From Stictocephala bisonia (lineage: Eukaryota; Arthropoda; Insecta; Hemiptera; Membracidae): a stretch of 64,000 nucleotides of DNA. The stretch covers positions 219,501 to 283,500 of the forward strand of contig JAQJVL010000102.1 of the NCBI GenBank assembly GCA_035578905.1, given 5' to 3'. How positions within the stretch are numbered: the first letter of the stretch is position 1; each line of letters begins with the position of its first letter. The notes under the pieces are model-generated. The model was not told the origin of the DNA and ran no database searches. It saw only the letters and a list, made by a program, of their open reading frames with translations. This document shows, piece after piece, positions 23,602 through 34,719 of the stretch. A program made the translations under genes and the position numbers.

Positions 23602-24876
23602 GTGGAAGAAAAGTCCCGGAACAAATTATTCATTTCTGAACAATAACAGATAAAGCAATAAAACTTGCCACTTTAAATACTGCACCTATTAATCCACTTT
23701 TTGATGTAACTACCATTTTTCTGTCATATCAGGGGGATGGACCGCAAAAAGTCAAAAGAAAATCTTAAATGAGAGCATAGGTCAATAATTTATCAAATTA
23801 AAGGCATTTAGTAGTAGAACATAAACCCACAAATCGGACCTCAAAAGGTTCACTCCTTAAAAAATGGCGCTGGTTTAAAGTTCTAAAAAGATACAATGAA
23901 AGTCCTGTTTTCTAGTCGGTTTATTAGTCTTTTCTTAGCTCAACTTAAGAAATGTAAAGTTTTTAAATGCCTACTGGATTCAAGAAATAGTTTTTTAGGA
24001 TAGTTGGTGACTCTTCACTTACAGTGGATGATGGTTCACAAGAAAGTCGACAAAAATATTAAAACTAGTATAGGTCAAGATGTACATCATTTAAAGGGCT
24101 TGTCTAGCACAGATGAATACCACAAACAGCACTTAAAAAGGTTGATCCAGTACAAAATGGTAGATGTTCAAAGATTTGAATGTAAATAATTGATGCTTAC
24201 CAAATATTTTTACAGTAAATGTTCAAATTTCTAAGTCTTTTTCATGACTAACCATAATGTACATTTGTACGACAGGCATAATGCATGCAGCAGCATTTTT
24301 TTCATTGATTTAGTAGTGCACTTGAATTATGGCTACTAGTGAAAATCTTGCTATAAACCAATTCATCTGTGCTAGACAACGCCTTTAAAGTGATGTACAT
24401 TTTGACCTATGCCAGTTTTAATATTTTTGACAACCTCCTTGTGGACCATCATCTATAGGAAATGAAGAGTCACCAAATATCCTAAAAAAACTATTTCTTA
24501 AGTCCAGTAGGCATTGGACAAAGTTTAATTCCCAAGTTGAACTAAGAAAAGACTAATAAACTGACTAAAACAGAAGTTTCACTGTATCTTTTTAAAACTT
24601 TAAAACAGCGCCATTTTTTAAGGAGTGAACCTTTTGAGGTCGGATTTGTGGGTTTATGTTCTACTACTATATACCTTTAATTTGATGTACTACTTGACCT
24701 ATGCTCTCATTTAATTTTCTTCTGACTCCTTGCAGACCATCACCCTGATATGACAGAAAAACGGTAGGTACATCAAAAAGTAGATTATTAGGTGCAGTAT
24801 TATTATGCCAAGTTTTATTGCTTTATCTGTTGTAATAGTTCAGAAATGAATAATATGTTCCGGGAATTTTCTTCCA
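23602..24876. mobile_element. 1.3-kb foldback element with arms of about 517 bp
   Basis: The left arm 23602-24119 begins TGGAAGAAAAGTCCCGGAAC. The right arm 24361-24876 read inward begins TGGAAGAAAATTCCCGGAAC. The two stay collinear throughout, with a 241-base spacer. Copy 2 of the surrounding repeat lacks the element, so it inserted after that repeat spread. Each arm also contains a diverged direct duplication: two blocks with GATGG...GTC followed about 30 bases later by ATAGGTCAA. No reading frame of a transposase is present. The ends resemble Tc1/mariner-type termini, but this is weak. Confidence 0.85.
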
Positions 24877-25905
24877 TACTGTAAATAGGAGTATGGCATG
24901 TTTTGAAATTTTGGAGTGCTCTTTCTTTTATTTGTTACATATAAACTCTGTTCAAGATACCGATGATACCAAAGGAAATATCAGATATATGAGGATATTT
25001 ACTTAAATAAAAAATCTGTCTTACATTATCCGTGCAAAGTATAAACCACAAAATTTGTTACTATGAATACCATTGTTTTAAAAATTCAATTATTTATCTT
25101 TGATACATATTAAAATTTATAAAATAAAATCTTGTATAAAATTAATAAATCTCAATTGAATTAATATTAGTAAAGTTACTTCCATATTTATAACTACACT
25201 TAATGTAGTTATTTATATGTAGCACCAATTAACAATTAGTTTGTAATATACATATATAAACACTACATTTACTACTCAAAAACGCTAATAATCTTTCAGA
25301 GCAGACAATCAAATAATATGTAAAAATTAAATATTCAAAGAAATATTAATTACATTTATAAACATACAGAATTTTGTGCTTGGTTTGCTAATCACTTCCA
25401 TGATTCGTTTGTCTTTGTCTTCTACTTTATCAATCAAGTAGGGTTTAATCATATTTTTAAAATTTGAATAAAAAGGTTAAATAGTAAGTAACATCTCAAA
25501 GAATCACTTACAATTAAAAAAAAAATTAAAAAACATAAATATGTAATATATTTTAAGGTAAATATATCCTTCATAACATTTAAAGATGGTTTTTGTCGAA
25601 ATTTAAATAAAAGGGGTAGTTTTTAAGTGTATAAATACCTTAAAACTGTATTGATTTAAGCAGTATAGTATAAAATAATAAATATTTAACATATCTCAAT
25701 ACAATTATATATTGTTCAGTGCTTAAAAACTTTGTTTTCCTATATATTACAATAAGGGGTGGTTTTTACCCCCTTAAAACAAAAAGCACAACTTGCACTT
25801 ATATAACTTTTGAAGTAGAGGGTAAGACGAGCTTAATTCCAATTTTTCTGAAAATTTGGTCTTGAAAGCTTTTGGAGGTTTTACCTTATTTTCACCTTTA
25901 GTTAC

Positions 25906-26345
25906 TGGACTATATTTATTGGTGTTGTTACCAACGAGACATTTAATCCACAATCAAAAAATGAGAAGATTGCTCCAAGCACTTGGTAAAAATGTAGGCT
26001 GCTATTTTTATTATTATAATAGTAGTACAAGTACAACAATTTCCACAAGACTTTGTTCCCAAGTAGCTGGATTACAACACTGTGCTACCAGTGCCTAATC
26101 TAATCTTAATAAGAAGATGAATATTTTAACTTTGAAGGATGCTTTAAATATAAGTGATTTAGAATGAAACATTTATTAGTTAAGTGAGTTTAGACTCACT
26201 AATTAGGCTTACCTAACAGTTTATTAAGCTCTGTAGCATTCTAACAGTATAATCTTCAATAGTCAATAGTTAATTATATTTAATGTAGTATGTCTGAAAG
26301 ATATTTATTGCTTTATGATAATGTATTATATGAACTATAAATTAT
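25906..26345. other. AT-rich spacer without a recognisable gene
   Basis: Between the long repeat and the next LINE. Contains a TTATTATAATAGTAGTA microsatellite-like stretch at 26010-26035. Confidence 0.4.
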
Positions 26346-28655
26346 ATTAAAAATGTAGACAATAACCAAAAAGCCCTCTGGAATGTAATTAACTACGAAA
26401 GATCCAAAAACTCAAATTTAAAAGTTCAAATTTAAATACATATGGAGAACGAGTTAGTGCAGGATCCTATTCTTTTAGCACAATCCCTTAACAAACATTT
26501 TGTTTCTGTAGCTGAAAAAACACTAAAAGACAATCCACTACATCTAAATAGCCTACCAGAAATAAATTATAATGTGCCTGACTTCATACTCCTTCCAATA
26601 TCAACTCTAGAGGTCGCCACCATAATTTCTTCTCTTAAATCAAGCCCATCATCAGGAGTAGATGACATTTCAGCAATACTAATTACATTCTGTAAGGAAG
26701 AACTTGAACATCCTCTTGTCTCTGTTGTAAACAAATCTTTTTCACAAGGAATCTTTCCAAAAGCTTTAAAACTAGCCAGAATCTACCCTCAACTAAAAAA
26801 AGGCCATCTACTGAAACAAATAACTATAAACTTATATCACTTATCTGTAACATCTCTAAAGTAATCGAGAAAATAGTACTGATCCGACTCCTAAATCATC
26901 TTACAACATACAAAATCCTGACATACCAGTAGCATCGGTTTCTTAAAGGCAAGTCAACAGCCTCTGCTCTAATCAGTTTAACTGAATACATATTAGAGCA
27001 AATGAAAAAAGGAAATTCCACCAGAGCCTTCTTCCAAGATTTCAGCAAAGCCTTTGACTGCCTGGACCACACTCAACTTCTAAGAAAAATGGAGAAAATA
27101 GGAGTGAGAGGTGGGCCAAAGAGTGGTTGTCTAGTTATTTAAATGATAGGTCACAAATGGTAGAGATTACATACATAAAGAACAATACTAGTTACAAAAC
27201 CACACCAAAACAATTAACATTGGGGTTCCACAGAGGTCAGTTCTTGGACCAGTACTGTTTATCCTACTTACAAATGATCTTCTAAAGCATCTTGAAGATA
27301 ACATCCAGATGAGAATGTTTGCGGATGATAGCCAGATGACGATGTTTGCTGATGATACTGCCCTAATTGTAGCCAGGAAGAAGCTCTCAGAACTTGAAGA
27401 ATCTTCACATATGGTCCTGAGTAAGGCAAAAAAATACTACCAAACATACAATCTAATATTAAATACAATCAAAACAAAACAAGTTAACTTTGGACACAGC
27501 CTACATGAACAAACCGGCTCTCAGGAATAGGACAGAAAACAGAAGTAAATTACTTAAGAGTTACTATCGATAGCAAACTTACCAGGACTGCACATAGTAG
27601 ATAAATTGTGTGGAAAGTTGAGCAGCAGTCTATATGTCATAAAAAAAATTAAAAAAATAAACTGAAAACACTTGTAGTATGGATGCAGCAAAAGTAGCTT
27701 ACTTCTCACTGTTTGTTGAATCACATCTAAGATATGGTTTGGGGTAACTCATCAGCTAGAAACCTGCAGCGAGCATAGACATAATTTATTTATTGACATA
27801 TTACATTCAACAAATTGAACAGATATACAATATCGTCATAGAAATAAAATAACGATTATTAATTTAACAAAGAAATTTACTGTGCAATCTTATTTCAGTT
27901 TAACAAAACGGTTCATCCAAATATTCATGAATACTATAGTACGCCTTATCTATGAGTCTTTCTTTAATCACACTTTTTAAATTATTTAGATCAACAGATT
28001 TAAATTGATAAGGAAGTCTGTTATAAAAGCTAAGACCCATGAATTGAGGGCTCCTTTTAAAAAGGTTTAATCTATGGAGTGGTAATCTAAAATCGTTCCT
28101 GTACCATGTTTTTATGAATGGTTAAAATTTGTCTTTAAAACTATAGGTCCAAATAAGTGTTTCATAAATGCACATGTAATTCAGAAAAGAGCAGTGAGAT
28201 TACTGGCCAGCCTCAAACCCTTGGACTCCTGCAGGACAGCATTTAAAGATCTAAAGATACTGACAGTGGTGTACCTCTTTGTTCTAGAAGTAATCTGTCA
28301 TGCTATCTCGCAAAAGTGTATGAAGCTAGGGAAGACTCACAGTTGCAACACCAATGCTAATAACTTTTCACTACCACCCCACCATCTCACAAGTTATGAA
28401 AAAAACCAAGCTACATAGGACACAAACTCTACAACCTCCTTCCTGTCAACCTGAAGAGAATCTGCAAAGAAGAACTTCAAACAAAAACTGCATGAATGGC
28501 TTCTGAACTGGTCCTTCTACACAATTAATGAATTTGATACATGGAAAAACAACCAAATTAAGGGGTCTGAAACAGTTCAAATATAGATTTTTATTTTTTT
28601 CTTGTAGACGCTTATTCTGTACATGAAGTTCATTTATTTATTTATTCATTTCCAA
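26346..28655 (+). pseudogene. LINE ORF2 relic with ATTT-type tail
   Basis: Plus-strand blocks in order: 26360 KALWNVINYERSKN (linker). 26442-26780 open, with LAQSLNKHFVSVAEKTL, ISSLKSSPSSGVDDISA and SFSQGIFPKALKLARIYP (RT fingers). 26930-27080 has FLKGKSTASALISLTEYI and FFQDFSKAFDCLDHTQLL. Near 27340 the palm YADD appears as FADDTALIVA, preceded by a duplicated stretch GATGATAGCCAGATGA. 28180-28400 has VIQKRAVRLLASLKPLDSC and LKILTVVYL. The C-terminus WSFYTINEF is near 28520-28545. An ATTTATTTATTTATTC tail is at 28630-28648. It carries frameshifts and stops and is split by an opposite LINE fragment. Same CR1/Jockey-group type as its relatives in the window. Confidence 0.85.
27776..28170 (-). 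mobile_element. 5'-truncated LINE nested in opposite orientation
   Basis: The minus strand encodes a LINE ORF2 C-terminus: FRNDFRLPLHRLNLFKRSP, then QFMGLSFYNRLPYQFKSVD and KAYYSIHEYLDEPF, with one or two frame changes, ending in a stop. It is followed by a short 3' UTR and an A/T-rich tail (AATAAATAAATT) at the left boundary. It separates the host LINE block ending NLQRA from the one beginning VIQKRAV. The target duplication is not clear. Confidence 0.8.
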
Positions 28656-30000
28656 CGAACATCGCCAATTTTTTTCTTATGTGAATAACACAACCATTAA
28701 CAGTACAATAAAATGAATAAAGTTTTGTCTTGTCATGTATTATAACCCTATTTAAAGAAATATATTTAGAATGTACAGTTATAAAGTTAAAAGTAAATAC
28801 AGTGTAAGTCAAGAATTAAATATCTTCTGAACTTACTAGTTGTCTTAGTGATCAAATCATACAAAATAAAGCTGAGGAGATTCTGATAAGTTTGCCAAAT
28901 GGTTTTACTGTACAGTTTCAACAAATATCTTATCTCACTCTCCAAAGTATTTTTATTAATTTAATTCCCACAATTTATTTTTCTTTATTATTTTAAAAAT
29001 ATCCCATCTAGTTTGTGTACAAATTCTTCAATGGAATTGTTTGTCGTGTATTTAAAATTCTACATTCATCTTTTTTTATTTATAATATTTTTTAAAACAA
29101 TTTTAAAAGTTTATAACAGCACAAAAAAATATTGTGTTTAAAATTTGTTAATCTTTGTTAGATTTGATAGAAATAACTATTATTGTTTTTTTCTAGATCT
29201 CAATACTTGTGCTAAAACATTTTTAAAATCTTGAGCTTTAAAAACTAAAATATACTGTTCATTCCATGTTTGGGGCCCTATAACAAATTGTTTAAGAACC
29301 TTTACCGCTACTTTTCTACATGTTATTGTGCTTGGTTGATCAAAAGGTGTGTAGGCTTTCGGGTTTTATCAGCTTTCTCTTTCTTGATTATGTCATTCAT
29401 CAAGCACTTTGTCTATATGCATCTTACTTGTATGTTATATCTATGCTTCCATTTTAAGGCTGTTCACTAACTTTCCTTTTGAAAGGGTGTAGACTTGTGT
29501 GCATGAAATAAAAAAATCAGTTTTGAGACCCTTGAAACATGTTTTGGTTTTTTTAATTGGAACCAGTTAACTTATTTATATTGTTAAGAACTTTTCAGCA
29601 TCGCTGTATAAATACATATCACGACTGATTTTCGAAAATTTTCAGTGCTTTTTAAGCCCAGTTTTTACCTGAGTTTCTTGACGCCTTCCCCTTCTCACCC
29701 ATCCCTCTCCTTAAGAATTCACATAATTTGTGTACTGACAGATTGTGGACTAACCCTAAAATTTTAACTACATCTGCGAACCTCTAGAAACACGTGAAGT
29801 ATTCTGAGATGAGTCATGATATTACATGATAGGCCTATTGAGTTAGTAAATAATAACACGTATAGAAATTTTTATTTGTCATTAAATCCATTGGCTGTGT
29901 TATTCAACAGTTTTGCTTTTGTAGTTTATTTAGCCATCTGAAAGTAAGATTTTTGGATTGTAGGAAGAAATTAGTTCCAAGTTCAGTTTCAGGATGATTA
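28656..30000. other. AT-rich DNA without a recognisable gene
   Basis: No family motif, RNA gene or repeat partner noticed. Confidence 0.45.
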
Positions 30001-30165
30001 AACATCTGGTCATTGACCACTATTTGAAATAGACATGGTTGATAAGTATATATTTAACATCTGCTCATTGACCACTATTTGAAATAGACATGGTTGATAA
30101 TTATATATTTAACATCTGCTCATTGACCACTATTTAAAATAGTCATGGTTGATAAGTATATATGT
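30001..30165. repeat. Three tandem units of 55 bp
   Basis: Units start at 30001, 30056 and 30111 with AACATCTG(G/C)TCATTGACCA and contain CATGGTTGATAA. They are nearly identical, so the expansion is recent. Confidence 0.95.
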
Positions 30166-30245
30166 TTTGCCCATTATATTTAGTCCATATTTCAGTTACA
30201 TTTTAGAATTGTAGTGTCATATATTTTTATGATCTGTGCATTTGA

Positions 30246-30439
30246 AGATTGTCTTATTTTACCAGGCAAAGTTAGGGCTAAGGAGCCTTCTCTAACACTT
30301 AACCTGGGGACCAACGGCTTTACGTGACTTCCGAATCACGGGAGCGGCAGGGCAAAATCTATTAGTGGTATCATTGGGAATCGAACCCGGACCGGCAGTG
30401 TGGCAAGCCAACGCCTTAGCCCCTTATCTACGGCCGCTA
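30246..30439 (-). mobile_element. tRNA-headed SINE
   Basis: On the minus strand the head (30439-30365) looks like a tRNA: TAGATAAGGGGCTAAGGCG as an A-box region and GGGTTCGATTCCC as a good B-box for RNA polymerase III. The body follows with GATTCGGAAGTCACGTAAAG, GTCCCCAGGTTAAGTGTTA, CTTAGCCCTAACTTTGCCTG and AATAAGACAATCTTC. The body from TTCGGAAGTC onward is shared with the 5S-headed SINE at 8299-8532. It has no protein-coding capacity, and mobilisation would rely on a LINE. Confidence 0.8.
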
Positions 30440-31479
30440 AATTTAATGATTTCAATTTGCATTAATTATTTATTTTATGAAGAGATAAAAATATCAACCT
30501 TGCCTGTGGTCTTAAAACTATTACCAACTATTTGGAGTAATCATTGTACAAATCTAAAACATATTTAGTACACTGTAGCTTGTGTACTGCTAAGCCTATA
30601 ATTCAAGAAGTAAGCCAGTAGAGTACATGTACATTAGCTGTGTTCTGCCAAAAAGTGTTCTTTTCTTAGCGACAGTGAAACTCTAAGTATATCCATGTCA
30701 AGCTGTTGAATGACAATTGCTATTCTGGTAACTGATAGTTCCATTCATCTCATTACTATTCTCATTTGGCTTACATAGCCTATGTCCTTATGTTTTTCTT
30801 ATGTGGTATTATCTTGTAAGATTATTATATAACAATTTTTAATGTTAACATTTAAAGTTTGAATTCGTTAGAAAATAAAATCTGATATTTATCTCAATTT
30901 GTAAGAAAAAATAATTCTGAATACCGGTAAGAACTAAAATAATCGTAATATTATTGAGCAGTAACTTAATTAAACCAAAACATATTTTGGTAAGTACACA
31001 TAAACTCCCTAATTTAAATGTTAGATAAAGGCCCTTTCAGACAATTATCTTATTATCTAAAACAAGCCATGTCCGTACAAAAATCTGTTTGGCTTCGAGG
31101 ATTTTTAATTTTTTAGGGAGATTTTCGACCACGAGAAATCTTTTGGCACCGGTCTCAACCCTGGGAACATTCTTATTTCTGCCCCAGAGGCTTCTAGACG
31201 TCCCATATGGGAATTATTTAACAATTTATTGTTTAGAAGATTATGTACTTAATTGTCCTATGTGGTGGAATTATTTAATATTTCATTATTTTTTGAACAT
31301 GTTTTTGTGTTTAATTCCAACTTATATACTTTGTCAGATTGTTTATTACCATCACTGTTTTTATTATTAACTCCTTATTAATTGGGTAACGTTAAACTAA
31401 TACACCCAAATGGGACATCAAATTATAGGTATTTTTCTCTTAATTACTAATACACCATCAGATTTTAGAAAAGACTATG
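30440..31479. other. AT-rich DNA without a recognisable gene
   Basis: The 93-codon frame at 31089-31370 is hydrophobic and AT-biased and matches no family I know. Nothing else was seen. Confidence 0.4.
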
Positions 31480-31705
31480 CTTAAGAATCCTGGCGAAGCC
31501 GTAGATCGATCTTCCTCATGAGGCGACATGCCTAGATCCACAAATGGGACTCTAGCAGAGTGCCTTGGTGAGGCCGCAGGCCGAACATTACACCGCGAGG
31601 CCGTGGGCCGAGTTCCACAAAGAGGCTTGTTGCAGAGCATCTTGGTGAGGCCGTAGGCCGAGCCCTCCCACGAGGCTGCAGGCCGAGTTCCACAAGGGGC
31701 TAAAG
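31480..31705. repeat. GC-rich cluster of GAGGCCGNAGGCCGA motifs
   Basis: GAGGCCG(C/T)AGGCCGA or close variants occur about five times, spaced by AGTTCCACAA or similar. The motif is itself an inverted repeat (GGCC...GGCC). The tract stands out sharply from its AT-rich surroundings. No tRNA, rRNA or protein was recognised. Confidence 0.7.
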
Positions 31706-32142
31706 GTAAATGTGGAATACCTCCGAAACGAAATTATATTAATAACCTACAAGGAATAGCAACAACTAACGGTCCTCAGAATCCTCCTCAGTTTGCAAAA
31801 TTCAACTGAGAGAAGCTCTGTCTCCTGGTTCTAGAGGTAGTATTCAGCAGAGGTTAAGTATTTCGGTTGTTTAAAGATTATGGATGCATAAATTCAAGTA
31901 ACTTTTTTGTAATAGCAAGTGTTTTTTTAGTTTTATGGGATGCTGGATACATTCAAGTAATATTTCTGTTACTATAAGCCTTGCTGACACTGATTTTATA
32001 AACCCAAAAGTTAACATACATTTCAGTCCAAAATTATACATACCATTGTATTCATATGTTTAAATAATATTCATAATATGAATTTGCAACAATTTTGACT
32101 GCTATATATCCAGAAAAAATTGTATAAGTGCGGGTGGAAAAT

Positions 32143-32330
32143 GCATTTAAGAGTCTGCAGAGGCTGTCAGCTATGTTACTTTTAATCCCATTAGAACAAT
32201 GTTACGAGTATTTGCAAATCCATATTTTTTCGTTATTTATTGACCAAAAGTTGTGTATGAGGTATCATTTTAAATGTTATAATATTGCGCATTGGGTTTG
32301 TTTTTTATAAAACTAATGAGTAATTTGCAA
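32143..32330 (+). repeat. Dispersed repeat, partner of 39513-39715
   Basis: Shares CTGCAGAGGCTGT, TTTTAATCCCAT, CCAAAAGTTGTGTATGAGGT and GCGCATTG(G/A)GTTTGTTTTTT with the second locus in the same order and orientation. It ends just before the OTU-like reading frame. Confidence 0.7.
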
Positions 32331-32634
32331 AGCAGTTCCAACGTGCAATTTCATTCTTGATCAAATGCAATTTGTTTGGAAAAATCTTGAATTTTGAAGT
32401 GATTCCCATTATAGGTGATGGTAACTGTTTATTTCGTTCAATCTCTCATTGTTTATTTGAAACTGAAGATAGACACCATGAGGTCCATTTGACTGCTATT
32501 GACCATTTTGCTAAGAAGTGGAGTGTATTTAAAAATTTTATTGTTGGGGAAACATGTGGGCAAAGTGTTAAAAATGCTACTGATTATAAGCGTGTAATGA
32601 GTGCCAATTGCCAGTATGCAGGACATGCTTAACT
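32324..32634 (+). pseudogene. Orphan OTU-type cysteine protease fragment
   Basis: A frame open from 32324 encodes about 103 residues. Its centre has IIGDGNCLFRSISHCLF, the Asp and Cys of the OTU deubiquitinase catalytic loop, followed by ETEDRHHEVHLTAIDHFAK, typical of OTU domains. The frame ends at YAGHA then a stop, just short of where the catalytic His segment should be, so the fragment cannot be a complete protease. OTU domains occur in host deubiquitinases and in several mobile elements and viruses. The multi-copy repeat immediately upstream favours a mobile-element origin. No ATG near the start: the upstream stop is at 32321-32323, and the first ATG (32393 or later) is weak. Confidence 0.7.
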
Positions 32635-33247
32635 CCAGTGTGAGTGAGCTATTTCCAAATTTTTGTTTAGAGTTGTTGTAGTAACATTTTTGAACTATTT
32701 ATAGGCTTTGAAAAAGCCTACAACAGCGTTGTTAGAGATGGAGCAATGTAATTCCTACAAAATATAACAATACTAATAAGTTCTTTCCATATTAAATCAT
32801 TATATTTTAGAATAATTGTGTCAGGTTAGGCAAAAATGAATTGTAACGAGTGAACAACCTGAGAGGATCGTAACCGAACCTGATAATATGTGTTAGATGC
32901 CAGTGAGTACCAGTTCAACTTCCTTTAAGTTCCCCTGATCCACTTTTAGACTGTAACCCACCCATTCTATACTAACCATTCTTCATGCTTCACTAATTAT
33001 AGAGATTGTAACCAACAACTCCACTATGGACCAAAACAGACGGTTAATATTAAAAAAAGATTATCACTGATTTATATAAACTTGAAGTTTTATATATGGT
33101 ATATAAAGAAACAGAACAAAAAATTAATATGAAAACCTCCTCTTATGCCTATTGAATAGGGCGCAAAAACATATGTTTATTATTTTTAGGTAAAAAAAAC
33201 CTATTTACCAAATTTTAAGTCAATCGGCCTTGTAGTTTTGGAGATTT
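32635..33247. other. No recognisable gene; possible trace of a reverse transcriptase
   Basis: At 32700-32745 the plus strand reads GFEKAYNSVVRDGAM, similar to the D.EKAYDSV.R motif of some LINE RTs, but nothing supports it on either side. Confidence 0.3.
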
Positions 33248-33632
33248 TGTGATGAGTGAGTCAATGTATATATGTGGCTTATAATGTCTGCACACAACTT
33301 TCCTCAGACTCAACCAATTTAGGTGATTAAAAGCAAATAAAAGGTGTTGATCTACTGAGTGTTTTTAGACCAAGAGGAACTACAGTACCTACCTCAATTA
33401 GAACCTGAGATATAAATGTTTGAGTGAAAGAAAAACTTTGGAAAATCATAAATTAAGTTGCGTTTGAGTACAACTTGAAAAAGATTAAACTTAATGAAAT
33501 CCAATGCCCGGATGCCTTAATTGTGCATAAATACCTTTCATTAAAAAAAAAAATTAAACAAATCGGCTGGTTGGAACATCCGGACAAACTGAGAATAGAT
33601 TTTGCCAATTCTTTTAATATGTAGACTAGGGG
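33248..33632 (+). repeat. Direct repeat, copy 1 (about 385 bp)
   Basis: Matches 34285-34655 in the same orientation: CTTATAATGTC(T/C)GCA, CTGAGTGTTTTTAGACCAA, GAGTACAACTTGA, AATACCTTTCATTAAA and CCAATTCTTTT.ATAT.TAGA. The ending resembles 3' ends of RTE-type LINEs in insects. No coding frame. Confidence 0.75.
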
Positions 33633-33667
33633 ACACCCCTGCACGCTTCACGTGCCAACCCTGTCAC
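33631..33667. repeat. Dispersed motif GGGGACACCCCTGCACGC, copy 2
   Basis: Matches 7546-7585 and directly follows direct-repeat copy 1, suggesting that they abut within one element family. Confidence 0.6.
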
Positions 33668-34284
33668 TAGCTACACTCACAGGAGAAGCTCGGTCTATGG
33701 CTTCGCCGGGACACTTGGCCTGTATCACAATGAATTTTTGTTTTTGGGGCAGTGGAACCCATAAACATAAACTTTTCTAACATTTGATGGTATGATTGGA
33801 ATTGAGAGAAAAATACCTTTTACCTGATACCCTGATTGGGTAGAATTATGTTTTTTTGGGTTTTGGGACATGTTTTTGTTTTTCGGAGGAGGGGGTCACA
33901 TTTTATAAATGTTGTCTCCTTCAAAATATAATGGTACATTCAGATTTAACAGATACCTGTAGTATGATAACCCACTTATCCGTTATACTTTAGTACTACT
34001 CAATTTTTTTTTTTTTTTTTTAATATTTTTTGTATGTTTCCCTTTATTATTTGCTCTTATTCAAATCTGATGACATAGTTGGATTAATGAGAATCATACC
34101 TTTCATTTAATACCCCACTTGAGTGGATAACGTCAGTATTAAAATCTTTTACATTATCAAACATTGTAGTTTTTTGGTCCCCAATACTCCAAATTGTTAA
34201 GATTTTAAGCTGAAATTCAGATATAAGGTGTGCATTTGTTATGCGTGCACTCCTGTAAAGTTTTAAAAATGTTAAGTACTTTTC

Positions 34285-34655
34285 GAGTCAGTATATACAT
34301 TTGACTTATAATGTCCGCATACAACTCTCCTCAGACATAACCAGTTTGTGTGATCAAAACCCCAACTAAAAGGGCTTAATCAACTGAGTGTTTTTAGACC
34401 AAAACGAACTACCTACCTTAATTAGAACATGAGATATAGATGTTTGAGTGGGGAAAAACCTTGGAAATTCATAATTTAAGTCGTGTTTGAGTACAACTTG
34501 AGTAAAGTCAGACTTAAGTGACCCTAAATCCAATACCTGATGATTTATATGTGCATTAATACCTTTCATTAAAAAGATTTGAAGCAAATTGGCTGGATAG
34601 AGTGGCTGGACGAACTAGGAATAGATTTTTCCAATTCTTTTCATATATAGATAAT
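34285..34655 (+). repeat. Direct repeat, copy 2
   Basis: Partner of 33248-33632, about 80 percent alike by eye, ending TTTTCATATATAGATA. The 650-base interval between the copies is AT-rich and non-coding. Confidence 0.75.
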
Positions 34656-34719
34656 TACAATAATTAAAATAACACTTGCTACAATAGTAAACAAATGAGA
34701 TCTGGTAATATTTATATGA

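Larger units (their letters stand above)
22556..25905. repeat. Long dispersed repeat, copy 1
   Basis: Starts AAGTTGTAAAATAACCCATA and ends near GGAGGTTTTACCTTATTTTC. The same landmarks occur in the same order at 46014-48480: GCCGGTATGCGC with a C tract then TCTCGAAGGTGGTAAATTC, GCAAGAGAAAACATGATTTT, GGGAGAGAGTTACAT, AAGGGGTGGTTTTTACCCCC and AACTTTTGAAGTAGAGGGT. The copies differ by several insertions. No coding capacity seen. It may be a large non-autonomous element (Helitron-like or other), but no diagnostic ends were found. Confidence 0.8.

Noticed and set aside
26010..26100. Possible short exon STRLCSQVAGLQ
   Set aside because: No splice-site pair and no similarity recognised; composition follows a TTATTATAATAG microsatellite-like stretch.
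31089..31370. 93-codon hydrophobic frame
   Set aside because: Could be read as a membrane protein, but there is no signal peptide pattern, no splice context and no repeated or conserved motif.
32700..32745. Possible LINE motif GFEKAYNSVVRDG
   Set aside because: Only one short motif with no neighbouring RT blocks on either side.
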